Shown: positions 1 to 6,664, counted from the stretch's first letter. The stretch is 43,581 nt of DNA from Naasia sp. (GCF_025465545.1 NZ_JAODMK010000052.1:1-43581), one strand, 5' to 3'. Notes: generated from the letters alone by a model not told the origin. A program made the numbers and translations.

Positions 1-67
1 GGTGGCCCTAACCGAGCATCGGGAAGGGCGCTGTCGCAACGCCCCTCACCGCCCCGACGCTCGGATG

Positions 68-406
68 TCATGGCGATGTCGCGAACATTGCGAGCGCCAG
101 GTCGGCAAGGTGAGCGGACGGGAAACCCAGTTCCAGAACTTGTCCGTCGCGTTGGATGAGAGTTCGAGGAAAGGTCTCGCCGCGAAGCAGGATGAACACG
201 AGCGGTCCGTGTCTTCTCACCCTGCAGTCCACGGGCGCGCCCCACTTCAGAGCGCCGACAGGAACCCGGAGAGGCCCACCGAAGCTCGGGGCGCTGAGGA
301 AGTCCTCTACGAGCGGCTGGGAGCCCTTCTGCGGTCTCTGTGGGGGTGCAGCGTGGGTCGGTGCCACAGGTCGGCGCTGACTGTTTGTGCTGCGGGCCTC
401 ACTCAC
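68..406 (-). CDS. hypothetical protein, 112 aa, accessory region
   Basis: I do not recognise this protein. It begins with a GTG that overlaps the last codons of the 44-aa gene upstream (399-533), an arrangement typical of translational coupling. The N-terminal third is polar and rich in Pro, Gln and Arg. The rest alternates hydrophobic and charged stretches and contains GPLVFILLRGETFPRTLIQR, ending in a hydrophobic tail (ADLALAMFATSP). There is no signal peptide or obvious membrane helix. Its codons end in A/T much more often than core genes in this window, which suggests recent acquisition. It is probably the distal member of a small minus-strand operon whose upstream genes are degraded or absent. 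The opposite-strand frame over the same bases looks like a shadow. Confidence 0.45.
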   Translation of the reverse strand: MSEARSTNSQRRPVAPTHAAPPQRPQKGSQPLVEDFLSAPSFGGPLRVPVGALKWGAPVDCRVRRHGPLVFILLRGETFPRTLIQRDGQVLELGFPSAHLADLALAMFATSP

Positions 407-533
407 CGGTCTGCTCCTCATCGTCGTCGGAATCGCTCGCTTTGGCCCATTCGAAAAATTCTTCTAGCGAAAAGTCGCGGGGCAATTCGCCGGGGAACGC
501 GCGCCGGGTCCTCGTGCAGTCAGCGAGGGCCAC
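399..533 (-). CDS. small acidic-tailed hypothetical protein, 44 aa
   Basis: The GTG start is preceded on the minus strand by GAGGAGG with a 6-nt spacer, a very good Shine-Dalgarno, and this is the main reason for calling it. The product has an Arg-rich N-terminus, a middle segment rich in Phe, Leu and Glu (DFSLEEFFEWAKA) and an acidic tail (SDSDDDEEQTGE). Its stop overlaps the start of the next minus-strand gene (68-406). Codons such as TTT, CTA, GAA and AAA are frequent, unlike the core genes. The family is unknown. Short acidic proteins next to small unknowns are common in phages and conjugative elements, but nothing here proves that origin. Confidence 0.45.
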   Translation of the reverse strand: MALADCTRTRRAFPGELPRDFSLEEFFEWAKASDSDDDEEQTGE

Positions 534-1079
534 GTTCGGCCTCCTCGCGCAAGATGACGGCCAGTATTGAGAGCGGCATGACCCACCACCCCCCCGGTGC
601 TCGCACGGGTTCCACCTCACCTGCGCACCCGCGGCCCGCCTGCTCCTGTATTGCGTTCGGGCGGCGGTTTCCGCGGTTCACGTCGTTCCCGCCGCCGACG
701 GTTCGGCCCTGGTGGCGAACCGGCCAGGCGGCAACTCCTCTTCATTTCTGCACTTGTGCCGGGTGGTACCGGAAACGGCCGGACCTGGAGAGTCGGGCGC
801 GGGGGCGCTGGCGGCACACGTCCCCGATGCACCGGCGATTGCGACGCGCCCGCCATGTCGGCGAGGATTCGGCTCGCGCGACGGCGCCGGAGGCTAGCGC
901 CGGGGACACAGTTGATGCAAGAGTGCAGCTTCGGCCGCAAGTGAGGGCGACCAGCGTCGAATCGCCCAGATCCGCCGGTGGTGGTGCTCCTGCCCTCTGC
1001 TCCGATCGGGGCGGGAACCGGATCGGCTGATTTGCGGCAGAACCTTCAGAGTCGGTGAGATCATCTGTTGGAAGGAATG
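534..1079. other. gene-poor spacer in accessory region
   Basis: I find no convincing gene here. A minus-strand frame ends at 520 (stop 520-522). From an ATG at 579 it would encode only 19 aa (PLSILAVILREEAERGPR) and may be the tail of a decayed gene. Other open frames on both strands are Arg/Pro-rich and look like non-coding GC-rich DNA. No tRNA, integrase site or terminator was seen. Confidence 0.5.
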
Positions 1080-1997
1080 ATGGCTTCATTCGTGAATGAC
1101 CTGCGTGCCAGCATGGCCAAGCGGTTCCCGGTCGTGATCCCAGCGGCTCTATCTTTCAGGCGGGCAAAGGGGCATCTCCCCAATATCTTCAGGCCCAAGA
1201 CGTTCAGCGAGCACTGCCAGGCGAGGAAGGTTTTCGACCGCAGCCCGAAACTTCCCCAATATGCGGACAAGGTGCTCGTCAAGAGTTTCGTATCCCGCGA
1301 ACTCGGACAGAGTTGGGTGATCCCTACGATATGGCACGGAACGGAGCTGCCACCCGAGAGCAAGCGGGACTGGAAGCGCCCGTTCGTCATCAAGGCGAAT
1401 AACGGCAGTGCGACCAATATCTTCGTGCGAGAACACGACACGGTCGACTGGGCTGAAATAGACCTGGTGACTCGGAATTGGCTGCGCAAACCCTATGGCT
1501 TGGGGTATGGCGAGTGGCTCTATCGAGCGATCGAACCCCAGTTGCTTGTGGAGCCCTTCATAGGCAACGGGACGGATCTGCCAGTCGACTACAAGTTCTG
1601 GGTATTCCATGGGCGTTGCGTGATGATCCAAGTCGATACAGGCAGAGAACGGCACCACAGGCGTCGTTTCTTCGACCGAAACTGGTCGCCCCTGCCTTTC
1701 GGCTTGCATTACCCGATCGAGCACGGGGAAATCGAAAGACCGAGCGCTCTCGATGGAATGCTGTCAGGAGCGGAGAAACTCGGGCGCGGCTTTGGGTTCG
1801 TGCGGGTCGACCTCTATGAGGTGGAAGGGGCGCCCGTTTTCGGGGAGATGACCTTTTATCCGGGCTCGGGGATAGAGTCCTTCACTCTTTCGTCCGTCGA
1901 TGTGCTCTTGGGAAGGATGTGGGCCGCTGCCGATCGTCGGGCGGTCATCGATCTGGAAGTGGAACTAGCGAGAATCTGCTCGCTGGAAGTGGGCTGA
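1080..1997 (+). CDS. TupA-like ATP-grasp protein (polysaccharide-associated)
   Basis: Resembles the ATPgrasp_TupA family, whose members occur in teichuronopeptide, capsule and exopolysaccharide clusters and are thought to ligate amino acids or modify glycans. Family hallmarks are visible in order: FRPKTFSEHCQARKVFDR near the N-terminus, then FVIKANNGSATNIFV (nucleotide-binding strand and glycine loop), LLVEPFI, LPVDYKFWVFHG, FDRNWSPLPF, and FGFVRVDLYEV followed by FGEMTFYPGSG (metal and ATP ligands). At about 305 aa it is full length. The start is uncertain: ATG 1077 and ATG 1080 share an AAGGA just upstream, and a TTG at 1068 is possible. GC at third positions is clearly lower than in core genes (about a quarter of the first 60 codons end in A/T), which suggests transfer. 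No glycan-synthesis neighbours are present in the window. Confidence 0.85.
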   Translation: MASFVNDLRASMAKRFPVVIPAALSFRRAKGHLPNIFRPKTFSEHCQARKVFDRSPKLPQYADKVLVKSFVSRELGQSWVIPTIWHGTELPPESKRDWKRPFVIKANNGSATNIFVREHDTVDWAEIDLVTRNWLRKPYGLGYGEWLYRAIEPQLLVEPFIGNGTDLPVDYKFWVFHGRCVMIQVDTGRERHHRRRFFDRNWSPLPFGLHYPIEHGEIERPSALDGMLSGAEKLGRGFGFVRVDLYEVEGAPVFGEMTFYPGSGIESFTLSSVDVLLGRMWAAADRRAVIDLEVELARICSLEVG

Positions 1998-2305
1998 GTT
2001 CGCAGGCGAAGCGAACAGCTCATCTGGTCCGGCCGCGATCGGCGGCTGCCGGTATGGCTGTGGTTGGGGCTGGCCACGATGTTCGCCATCTGGTCGCTGT
2101 GGCGAGCGCGGAACCGGCCCGGCTGGTTCATGCCAGCCGTCGCGGCAGTCCTGGTAGTCGGAACTCTCCTGCCGCTGGCGGAGAGCCCGATCGCACAGCC
2201 GAACGGGTTCGCGCTCGCGCAGTCAGAGTCGGCGGGTATGGCGCCCCGCCCTCGCCGGTCTGATCGCCGCCGGCGTCGACCTCCTGCTCCACGTCCCGGG
2301 CTGAG
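1998..2305 (+). pseudogene. frameshifted 3' remnant of a membrane-protein gene
   Basis: Immediately after the ATP-grasp stop, and in the same frame, lies a coding-like stretch without a good start. It encodes two hydrophobic segments (VWLWLGLATMFAIWSLW and WFMPAVAAVLVVGTLLPLAE). Around 2215-2240 coding character passes to another frame, which reads WRPALAGLIAAGVDLLLHVPG and stops at 2303-2305. The simplest reading is the C-terminal part of a multi-spanning membrane protein with one frameshift and a lost 5' end. The family cannot be named. A short intact membrane protein from a TTG at 2064 is possible but its tail would be Arg/Pro nonsense. Confidence 0.45.
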
Positions 2306-2339
2306 GCATCATCTGGTAGCCGGACGCGCTGCGGCGGCG

Positions 2340-2356
2340 GGAGGCCGGCGGCCCCC
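2340..2356. terminator. GC-rich hairpin between convergent units
   Basis: Arms 2340-2346 and 2350-2356 pair over 7 bp with one G-T wobble around a 3-nt loop. On the plus strand it is followed by TTCTCGTTCT. It lies between the plus-strand remnant and the minus-strand amidotransferase, so it may terminate both. Confidence 0.4.
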
Positions 2357-2364
2357 TTCTCGTT

Positions 2365-3102
2365 CTACTCCGGAACGGCATACCGCTCGACGAAGCGGCG
2401 CAGCACCGCCGACGGGTGCCGGACGGAGCTCGAGCGAGCGGTCTCCTTGAGGGAGTCCGCCTCGTGCGGTTCGAAGTAGCCGGCGTGCTTGTACACGTCG
2501 ATCCGCGTCGCGATGCCCTCCACGTCGAGCTCCGGGTGGAACTGGGTCGCATAGACGTTCTGCCCGATCCGGAAGGCCTGCACAGGGCACGCGGGCGAGG
2601 ACGCGAGCCGCACGGCATGAGGCGGCAGCTCGCGCACCGCCTCCTTGTGCCCCACGAAGGCGTCGAACACCGGAGGAAGCACGCCGAACACCGGGTCCTC
2701 CCGCCCCTCTGCGGTGAGTGTGACCGGCACCGGGCCGATCGGCTCCGCGTAGGTGCGATCGATCACGGCCCCCTGGTGCGTCCCGATCGCGCCCACGCCG
2801 TAGCACGCGCCGAGCATCGGGAAGTCTTCGGCCACCACCTCGTCGAGGAGCTCGGCCAGCTCCCCTTCGACCCGGCGCTGGATGTCGGACTTCTCCTCGA
2901 ACGCGTCGGACGAGTTGAACGGGCTGCCGCCCATGATCAGCCCCGAATAGTCGGCGAGCCGCACGCTGCCGAGAGGGCGCTGCTCGAGGCGGACCCTGCG
3001 CAGCTCTGAGTGCCGCAGCCCACCGAACCGGACGAACGCCTCGTACTCGCTGTCCGCCGCCACATCGTCGGCCCGGGTGGCGAGCAGCAGAAATGGCTTC
3101 AT
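2365..3102 (-). CDS. class I glutamine amidotransferase family protein
   Basis: A 245-aa stand-alone GATase1 domain similar to proteins annotated as GMP-synthase-like glutamine amidotransferase. The nucleophile elbow is PMLGACYGVGAIG with the catalytic Cys near residue 100, and the His-Glu pair is in ATQFHPELD near residue 190. GLIMGGSPFN forms the oxyanion-hole region. Such proteins release ammonia from glutamine or act on gamma-glutamyl compounds; the true substrate cannot be told and no synthetase partner is adjacent. It is the first gene with core-like codon use after the accessory left edge. The secreted-protein gene (3131-4003) lies 28 bp upstream on the same strand. There is no Shine-Dalgarno, but a TAACCT hexamer sits exactly 6 nt before the ATG, so it may be made from its own leaderless transcript. 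Confidence 0.85.
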   Translation of the reverse strand: MKPFLLLATRADDVAADSEYEAFVRFGGLRHSELRRVRLEQRPLGSVRLADYSGLIMGGSPFNSSDAFEEKSDIQRRVEGELAELLDEVVAEDFPMLGACYGVGAIGTHQGAVIDRTYAEPIGPVPVTLTAEGREDPVFGVLPPVFDAFVGHKEAVRELPPHAVRLASSPACPVQAFRIGQNVYATQFHPELDVEGIATRIDVYKHAGYFEPHEADSLKETARSSSVRHPSAVLRRFVERYAVPE

Positions 3103-3108
3103 GCAGAA

Positions 3109-3114
3109 AGGTTA
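3109..3114 (-). promoter_or_regulatory. putative leaderless promoter of the amidotransferase
   Basis: Minus strand reads TAACCT, then a 6-nt spacer, then ATG at 3102. A -10 hexamer at this distance puts the transcription start on the start codon. The same TAACCT-N6-ATG arrangement precedes ruvA. No clear -35 is seen. Confidence 0.5.
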
Positions 3115-3130
3115 GAGAGTGCGGCCGGGC

Positions 3131-4003
3131 CTAGCTTCCCTGGCTGCCGGCCCTGACCTGGCGCGGCCGGCTCATCTTCCCGGAGCTACGGCCGGAGACC
3201 CCTGCGCGCCGGTTCGCCGGAACGTTGCTCTGCCACCATTCGGGGTGCGGCAAGAACCGGTCGCAGTTCTCCTTCGAGGGCGCCACCTGCTGATGCAGGA
3301 ACGCTCCCTCGTCGCATCGCCCCTTCGATTCGACGGTCCTCACCGCCACGAATGCGGGTCCCGCCCCCAGGTCGGTCTGCGTTCCGGCGAACCAGGCGAG
3401 CAGATAGCCTTCGGCGTGCGCCGACGGCGCGCCGATGGTCGGCACCAGTGCCGTCTCGAGCTGGGCGAGCCCCTCCTCGTGGTAGACCGCCGATTCGGTG
3501 GCGATCATGGCGCTGTAGTGCACGAGCGAGCGGCTCTCGGCCGTCCACGCGCTGGATGCTTCCGCGCGCACCGGCAAGAGGACCGCATCCGCGCATCTGC
3601 CCCGCGCGTCGAGTCCGCGATCGGTATAGAGCGTCTTGGTGCCGGTGACTTCGCCCGCCGACGAGGAGATGACGAAGGACGCCGCGACGCCCGTGACGGG
3701 GGATTTGCCGCCTCCGGAGCCGTCGGTGGGGCCGAGGGTCACCGTGACCGTCTCGGAGAACGAGCCGGGGTACGGCCCCAGTGCGACTCCGGAGACGGCG
3801 ATCCGAAGGGTGCCGCTTCCGTCCGGCTTGCACTTCTGCTCGCCCGCGAACGCGCCGGAGCCCACCGTCGCGTTGGCGAGGAGGGTCTCCGCGGTGAGCG
3901 GCGGTGGCGGTGGGTCGTCCGGGGAGCGCGCCTGTCCTGCCGCCCATGACGGAACAGCGAGCGCCAATCCGGCGCACACCGTGCAAGCCCAGATCTCGTG
4001 CAT
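3131..4003 (-). CDS. secreted protein of unknown function, 290 aa
   Basis: The ATG at 4003 is fixed by AGGAGG nine nt upstream on the minus strand. The N-terminus (EIWACTVCAGLALAVPSWA followed by AGQA) looks like a Sec signal peptide. A Pro-rich linker follows (residues about 28-36), then a beta-rich region with SGTLRIAVSGVALGPYPGSF. The predicted mature part has four Cys (CKPDG, RCADA, RCDEG, NCDRF), enough for two disulfides after export. The C-terminal 30 residues are basic and polar. I cannot assign a family. Codon use is core-like. It is probably extracellular or cell-wall associated, and it lies directly upstream of the amidotransferase on the same strand. Confidence 0.7.
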   Translation of the reverse strand: MHEIWACTVCAGLALAVPSWAAGQARSPDDPPPPPLTAETLLANATVGSGAFAGEQKCKPDGSGTLRIAVSGVALGPYPGSFSETVTVTLGPTDGSGGGKSPVTGVAASFVISSSAGEVTGTKTLYTDRGLDARGRCADAVLLPVRAEASSAWTAESRSLVHYSAMIATESAVYHEEGLAQLETALVPTIGAPSAHAEGYLLAWFAGTQTDLGAGPAFVAVRTVESKGRCDEGAFLHQQVAPSKENCDRFLPHPEWWQSNVPANRRAGVSGRSSGKMSRPRQVRAGSQGS

Positions 4004-4240
4004 GCGAGCTCGCCTCCTCTGAAGGCCGGCCAGAAGCCGCATCGCCCCGCGCCCGACACCGTAATCCTGCGTGCGGCCGCCGTACAGCTTTCGACACGCC
4101 CCATTGCGAGGCAAGGGGCGAAGCGCGGCGCCGGCCGGTCGCGTCGCACGCGCCTATGTCAACCCCGGGCCTATTCCCGGTGCCGTCCGCACACTGAGGG
4201 GACCGCGGCGACCGGCTGCGGTCGAAGCGAGGAGTCCGCC

Positions 4241-4819
4241 ATGTCCCGTGCCCACACTCTCGTCCGAAGCCTGCATGACATCGGTCTTGGATCGTGGTTC
4301 GGCGGCTCGCTCATGGGCGCGGTCGGCCTCAACGGCGGCGCCGCGGCGGCGAAGTCCCCCCGGGAGCGCACCCGCATCTCCTCAGCGGGGTGGCAGAAGT
4401 GGTCGCCGGTGCTCATCGGATCGATGGCCGCGCATGTGGTCGGCAGCGTGGGGATGCTGTGGAGCGACAAGGAGCGCCTCCTCGTGCAGAGCGCAGGCCG
4501 GAGCAGCGCGATGGTGAAGACAGCGATCACCCTCGCCGCGGGCGCTGCGTCGGTCTATTCCGGGATGCTGGGTCGCGTCCAGTCGGAGCATCAGGACGAG
4601 GGCGGCATCACGCCGACCGAGCCGCTCGCCTCCGCGTCCGAGGAGATGAGTTCGGCGCAGCGCCAGCAGAAGTGGGTGCAGTGGATCACGCCGGCTCTCA
4701 CCGCGGTGCTGATCGTGCTCGCCGCGCAGCAGGGCGAGCAGCAGCGCAGCACCGCACCGGTCATGACCGGCTCGCGGTCGCCGCTCGCGCGGGTGACGGC
4801 GCTGCTGCATCGCAGCTGA
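4241..4819 (+). CDS. conserved actinobacterial membrane protein, unknown function
   Basis: The start is ATG 4241 with GAGGAG six nt upstream. The 192-aa product begins with a short helix (TLVRSLHDIGLGSWFGGSLM) and then has three plausible membrane segments: WSPVLIGSMAAHVVGSVGML, MVKTAITLAAGAASVYSGML and WITPALTAVLIVLAAQQ. A polar, acidic loop separates the last two. From memory, this layout with SLHD, FGGSLMGAVGLNG and QGEQQR motifs matches a widespread actinobacterial membrane protein without known role. It stands alone between the divergent secreted-protein gene and the DUF7882 gene. Confidence 0.8.
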   Translation: MSRAHTLVRSLHDIGLGSWFGGSLMGAVGLNGGAAAAKSPRERTRISSAGWQKWSPVLIGSMAAHVVGSVGMLWSDKERLLVQSAGRSSAMVKTAITLAAGAASVYSGMLGRVQSEHQDEGGITPTEPLASASEEMSSAQRQQKWVQWITPALTAVLIVLAAQQGEQQRSTAPVMTGSRSPLARVTALLHRS

Positions 4820-4867
4820 GTCGCCCGGGATAGCCGCGAGACACTGCCGCGGGTAGAGCGTTCGGTC

Positions 4868-4873
4868 TACTCT
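4868..4873 (+). promoter_or_regulatory. possible -10 of the DUF7882 gene
   Basis: TACTCT about 47 nt before ATG 4920, in the 100-bp spacer after the membrane-protein gene. The -35 is unclear. Confidence 0.3.
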
Positions 4874-4919
4874 GCGAACAGGCGCCGTGATGGCGCGGCG
4901 CCCTCGCGAGGAGATTGCT

Positions 4920-5228
4920 ATGGGCAGCATCCGGTACGGCACGTATCCGCTGCTCGAGATCGACGACCGGGTCCTGGCCCACATCAAGGCGGCGGTCCTC
5001 GCCAAGCTGCGGCGTGACGAGTCGTTCGCCTTCACCTGGGTTCGCTCGGAGCAGCGCGGGGGAGGGCGTGAGACGGTCTGGGTCCACCCTGCGATCCCGT
5101 TCGTGTTCACCTTCGACAGCTCCGCCCCGGAACCGCTCAACCGGGCGTGGGTGGAGGCGCTGGTCGAGGGCGCCAACAGTCCAGGGGGCATGCAGGTGGT
5201 GCCGGAGCCGCACCGCGAGCACGCCTGA
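4920..5228 (+). CDS. DUF7882 family small protein
   Basis: 102 aa from ATG 4920, which has GAGGAG six nt upstream. The pattern MGSIRYGT, EIDDRVLAHIKAAVLAKLRR, ESFAFTW, VWVHPAIPFVF, LNRAWVEAL and ANSPGG matches a family found in many copies in Microbacteriaceae. Some databases mislabel it as ATP-dependent DNA ligase; I see no ligase motif. The role is unknown. It is cytoplasmic, with no signal peptide or membrane segment. This gene is the strongest single taxonomic clue in the window. Confidence 0.85.
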   Translation: MGSIRYGTYPLLEIDDRVLAHIKAAVLAKLRRDESFAFTWVRSEQRGGGRETVWVHPAIPFVFTFDSSAPEPLNRAWVEALVEGANSPGGMQVVPEPHREHA

Positions 5229-5302
5229 GGCCCCCCATTGCGCCCCGGGCCGCGGAAGTCAACCGGTGGATGCGGATTCCCGGGCAGGCGATGCTCTGGT
5301 GC

Positions 5303-5464
5303 ATGAAGGACGACCTCGTGGATGAGTCCGCTCCGCCCTGTCCGCACTGCCGGCGCCCCATGGACCTGGTCGTCAGCTCCTGGTGGTGTCTCGAGTGCCA
5401 GGAGCACGTCGACGGCCCCGACGGTCCGCTCGTGCCTGCCCTGTCGACCGGGCTGCTCGGCTAG
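5303..5464 (+). CDS. small zinc-ribbon protein, 53 aa
   Basis: The product contains two Cys-X2-Cys pairs (CPHCRRPM and CLECQEH), the signature of a minimal zinc ribbon, flanked by an acidic start and a hydrophobic end. The ATG at 5303 has only a weak Shine-Dalgarno; in-frame ATGs at 5291 and 5270 are alternatives and would add 4 or 11 residues. The function is unknown. Similar short zinc ribbons bind nucleic acid or protein partners. It is separated from the DUF7882 gene by about 75 bp and may share its transcript. Confidence 0.6.
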   Translation: MKDDLVDESAPPCPHCRRPMDLVVSSWWCLECQEHVDGPDGPLVPALSTGLLG

Positions 5465-5776
5465 CGATCCGCCGCCGCGGGGCACGGCCCTTCGGGTGCC
5501 TCAGAGGCACGCTTGGCTCGGTAGCAGGACGCGGCAGCGGCCGTCAACCTCCCGGTCGGGTCCCGCCCGCCTCTGGCACTGTGAGATCACCCCACCCCGC
5601 CCCCGGCCGCGGTACCCGTCGCGACCGGGGGCATTCCCGCATCTCCTGCCCGTGGGGCGTACCGCACCGGTGGCCGGCAGCTCATCCCGGCCTTCCGCCG
5701 CGATCAGCAGTAATCGATCCCCGCCGGGGGCGGTTGGGGGTTGCGTCGCGAATCTCCGCCGGGCAAGGCTCGAAGG
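5465..5776. other. 312-bp spacer with one hairpin
   Basis: No coding potential that I trust on either strand. It contains the hairpin at 5496-5510, probably the terminator of the preceding small genes, and presumably the promoter of the 117-aa gene. TAATCG near 5711 is the only weak -10 candidate seen. Confidence 0.5.
5496..5510 (+). terminator. short perfect hairpin after zinc-ribbon gene
   Basis: GTGCCT, a 3-nt loop CAG, then AGGCAC. The stem is perfect and starts about 30 nt after the stop codon. There is no T-run, as is common in high-GC actinobacteria. Confidence 0.4.
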
Positions 5777-6130
5777 GTGAAAGAGCTCTCGTACGCCGAC
5801 CAGCACATCGTGACCTCCGACCAGATCGCCGACCGGGTCCTCGAGTACGCGAAGCTGCTGGGCAGAGCCAACACCGCAGACACGCTCTCCCTGCCCGCCG
5901 TCAACGCCTCCGGAGACGTGCACACGGTCGACCTGCTGATCGGGCCTGCGAGCCAGATCACCGCCGTCGCGGCGGACGCCGACCTCGCGGAGATCGCGAG
6001 TTCCGCGACGCTTGCCGACATCGATCAGCGGATCCGCGCGGTGCAGCCCGAGCGGGCCGTCGTCGGAGAGGCCGCGGTCGCCGACGCGTACGATCCGGAC
6101 CTTCCGTGGGCGGGGGAGGAGCAGGAGTAG
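5777..6130 (+). CDS. conserved hypothetical protein, 117 aa
   Basis: A GTG at 5777 is chosen because the coding-like sequence begins at KELSYADQHIVTSDQIADRV. AAGG lies immediately upstream, an unusually short spacing, so the start is not certain. The protein is acidic, without membrane segments. It has an N-terminal helix, a central hydrophobic beta region (TVDLLIGPASQITAVAAD) and an acidic C-terminus (WAGEEQE). I do not recognise the family. The TVDLLIGPAS segment might belong to a small alpha-beta fold. It appears monocistronic. Confidence 0.65.
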   Translation: MKELSYADQHIVTSDQIADRVLEYAKLLGRANTADTLSLPAVNASGDVHTVDLLIGPASQITAVAADADLAEIASSATLADIDQRIRAVQPERAVVGEAAVADAYDPDLPWAGEEQE

Positions 6131-6209
6131 TCGCCTGTGCAGAAAACGCCTCAGGTACTGCCTGAAGGTTCCGCGCAGCGGTGGATCGGTGCCCGCGCCC
6201 GGCGCGCCG

Positions 6210-6218
6210 CTGATCAGA
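6210..6218. repeat. direct repeat CTGATCAGA, copy 1
   Basis: Nine bases repeated at 6313-6321. The two copies flank the interleaved inverted repeats at 6249-6304. The core CTGATCAG is itself palindromic. Confidence 0.4.
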
Positions 6219-6248
6219 GCGTGAATTCGGCTCAGCCGGAGGGCCGGG

Positions 6249-6304
6249 GTGACGGGGTATGTCTCCAGTCCGCCATTTGGGGGACCGTCACGTGGACTGG
6301 GGGC
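6249..6304. other. interleaved inverted repeats, potential H-type pseudoknot
   Basis: Arm A (GTGACGG, 6249-6255) is complementary to A' (CCGTCAC, 6285-6291). Arm B (6261-6271) is complementary to B' (6294-6304) over 11 bp with two G-T wobbles, including the perfect core CCAGTCC/GGACTGG. A' lies inside the loop of hairpin B, so the two stems cross in the pattern of an H-type pseudoknot. It lies between the stop of the 117-aa gene and the predicted TM2-gene promoter. It could be a 3' end structure, a small RNA or a DNA-level element. Confidence 0.5.
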
Positions 6305-6312
6305 ACAACCGC

Positions 6313-6321
6313 CTGATCAGA
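6313..6321. repeat. direct repeat CTGATCAGA, copy 2
   Basis: Second copy of the 9-bp repeat at 6210-6218, just upstream of the TM2-gene -10 candidate. Confidence 0.4.
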
Positions 6322-6327
6322 ACCGGT

Positions 6328-6333
6328 TAGGGT
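6328..6333 (+). promoter_or_regulatory. putative -10 of the TM2-domain gene
   Basis: TAGGGT, giving an expected transcription start about 19 nt before ATG 6359. A good AAGGAG Shine-Dalgarno follows. Confidence 0.4.
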
Positions 6334-6358
6334 GGTCGAGCCGTCATAAGGAGACCCG

Positions 6359-6664
6359 ATGCCCGAGACGATTGCGCTGCCGTACCCCACGGCGCCTCTC
6401 AAGTTCTACCCCACCCAGCAGGACCACCCGTTCGACACCACGCTTCCGCCGGTGTCCGTCGGGCGCGCCTACGCATTGATGCTGTTCAGCCTCGTCGGCG
6501 TGTTCGGCATCGCCCACTTCTACCTGGGCCGACCCGTCAAGGGCACCATCTGGCTGCTCACCTTCGGTGTCTTCGGACTCGGGGCGCTCGTCGATCTCGT
6601 CACGATGTACTGGCAGGTCAAGCAGATCAACCGCTGGCACAGCGTCGGAGTCGGCGCCCACTGA
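6359..6664 (+). CDS. TM2 domain-containing membrane protein
   Basis: 101 aa from ATG 6359, with AAGGAG five nt upstream. A polar, Pro-rich N-terminus of about 38 residues precedes a TM2 domain. Helix one is YALMLFSLVGVFGIAHFYLG, where the G-X-H-(F)-Y-L-G-R motif is the family hallmark. Helix two is IWLLTFGVFGLGALVDLVTMYWQV, with the characteristic Asp in VDL. TM2 proteins are small inner-membrane proteins of unclear role. A polar tail ends the protein. The gene is likely monocistronic. Confidence 0.85.
   Translation: MPETIALPYPTAPLKFYPTQQDHPFDTTLPPVSVGRAYALMLFSLVGVFGIAHFYLGRPVKGTIWLLTFGVFGLGALVDLVTMYWQVKQINRWHSVGVGAH

Noticed and set aside
520-744. Programmed-frameshift phage tail-chaperone pair
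   Set aside because: The overlapping minus frames here invited this idea, but there is no slippery sequence, tape-measure gene or tail protein nearby, and the upstream frame lacks a good start.
2-1030. A 342-codon open frame on the plus strand at the left edge
   Set aside because: Composition is Arg/Pro/Ser-rich nonsense with no domain-like pattern, and it runs antisense to the better supported minus-strand genes; long open frames are expected by chance at this GC content.
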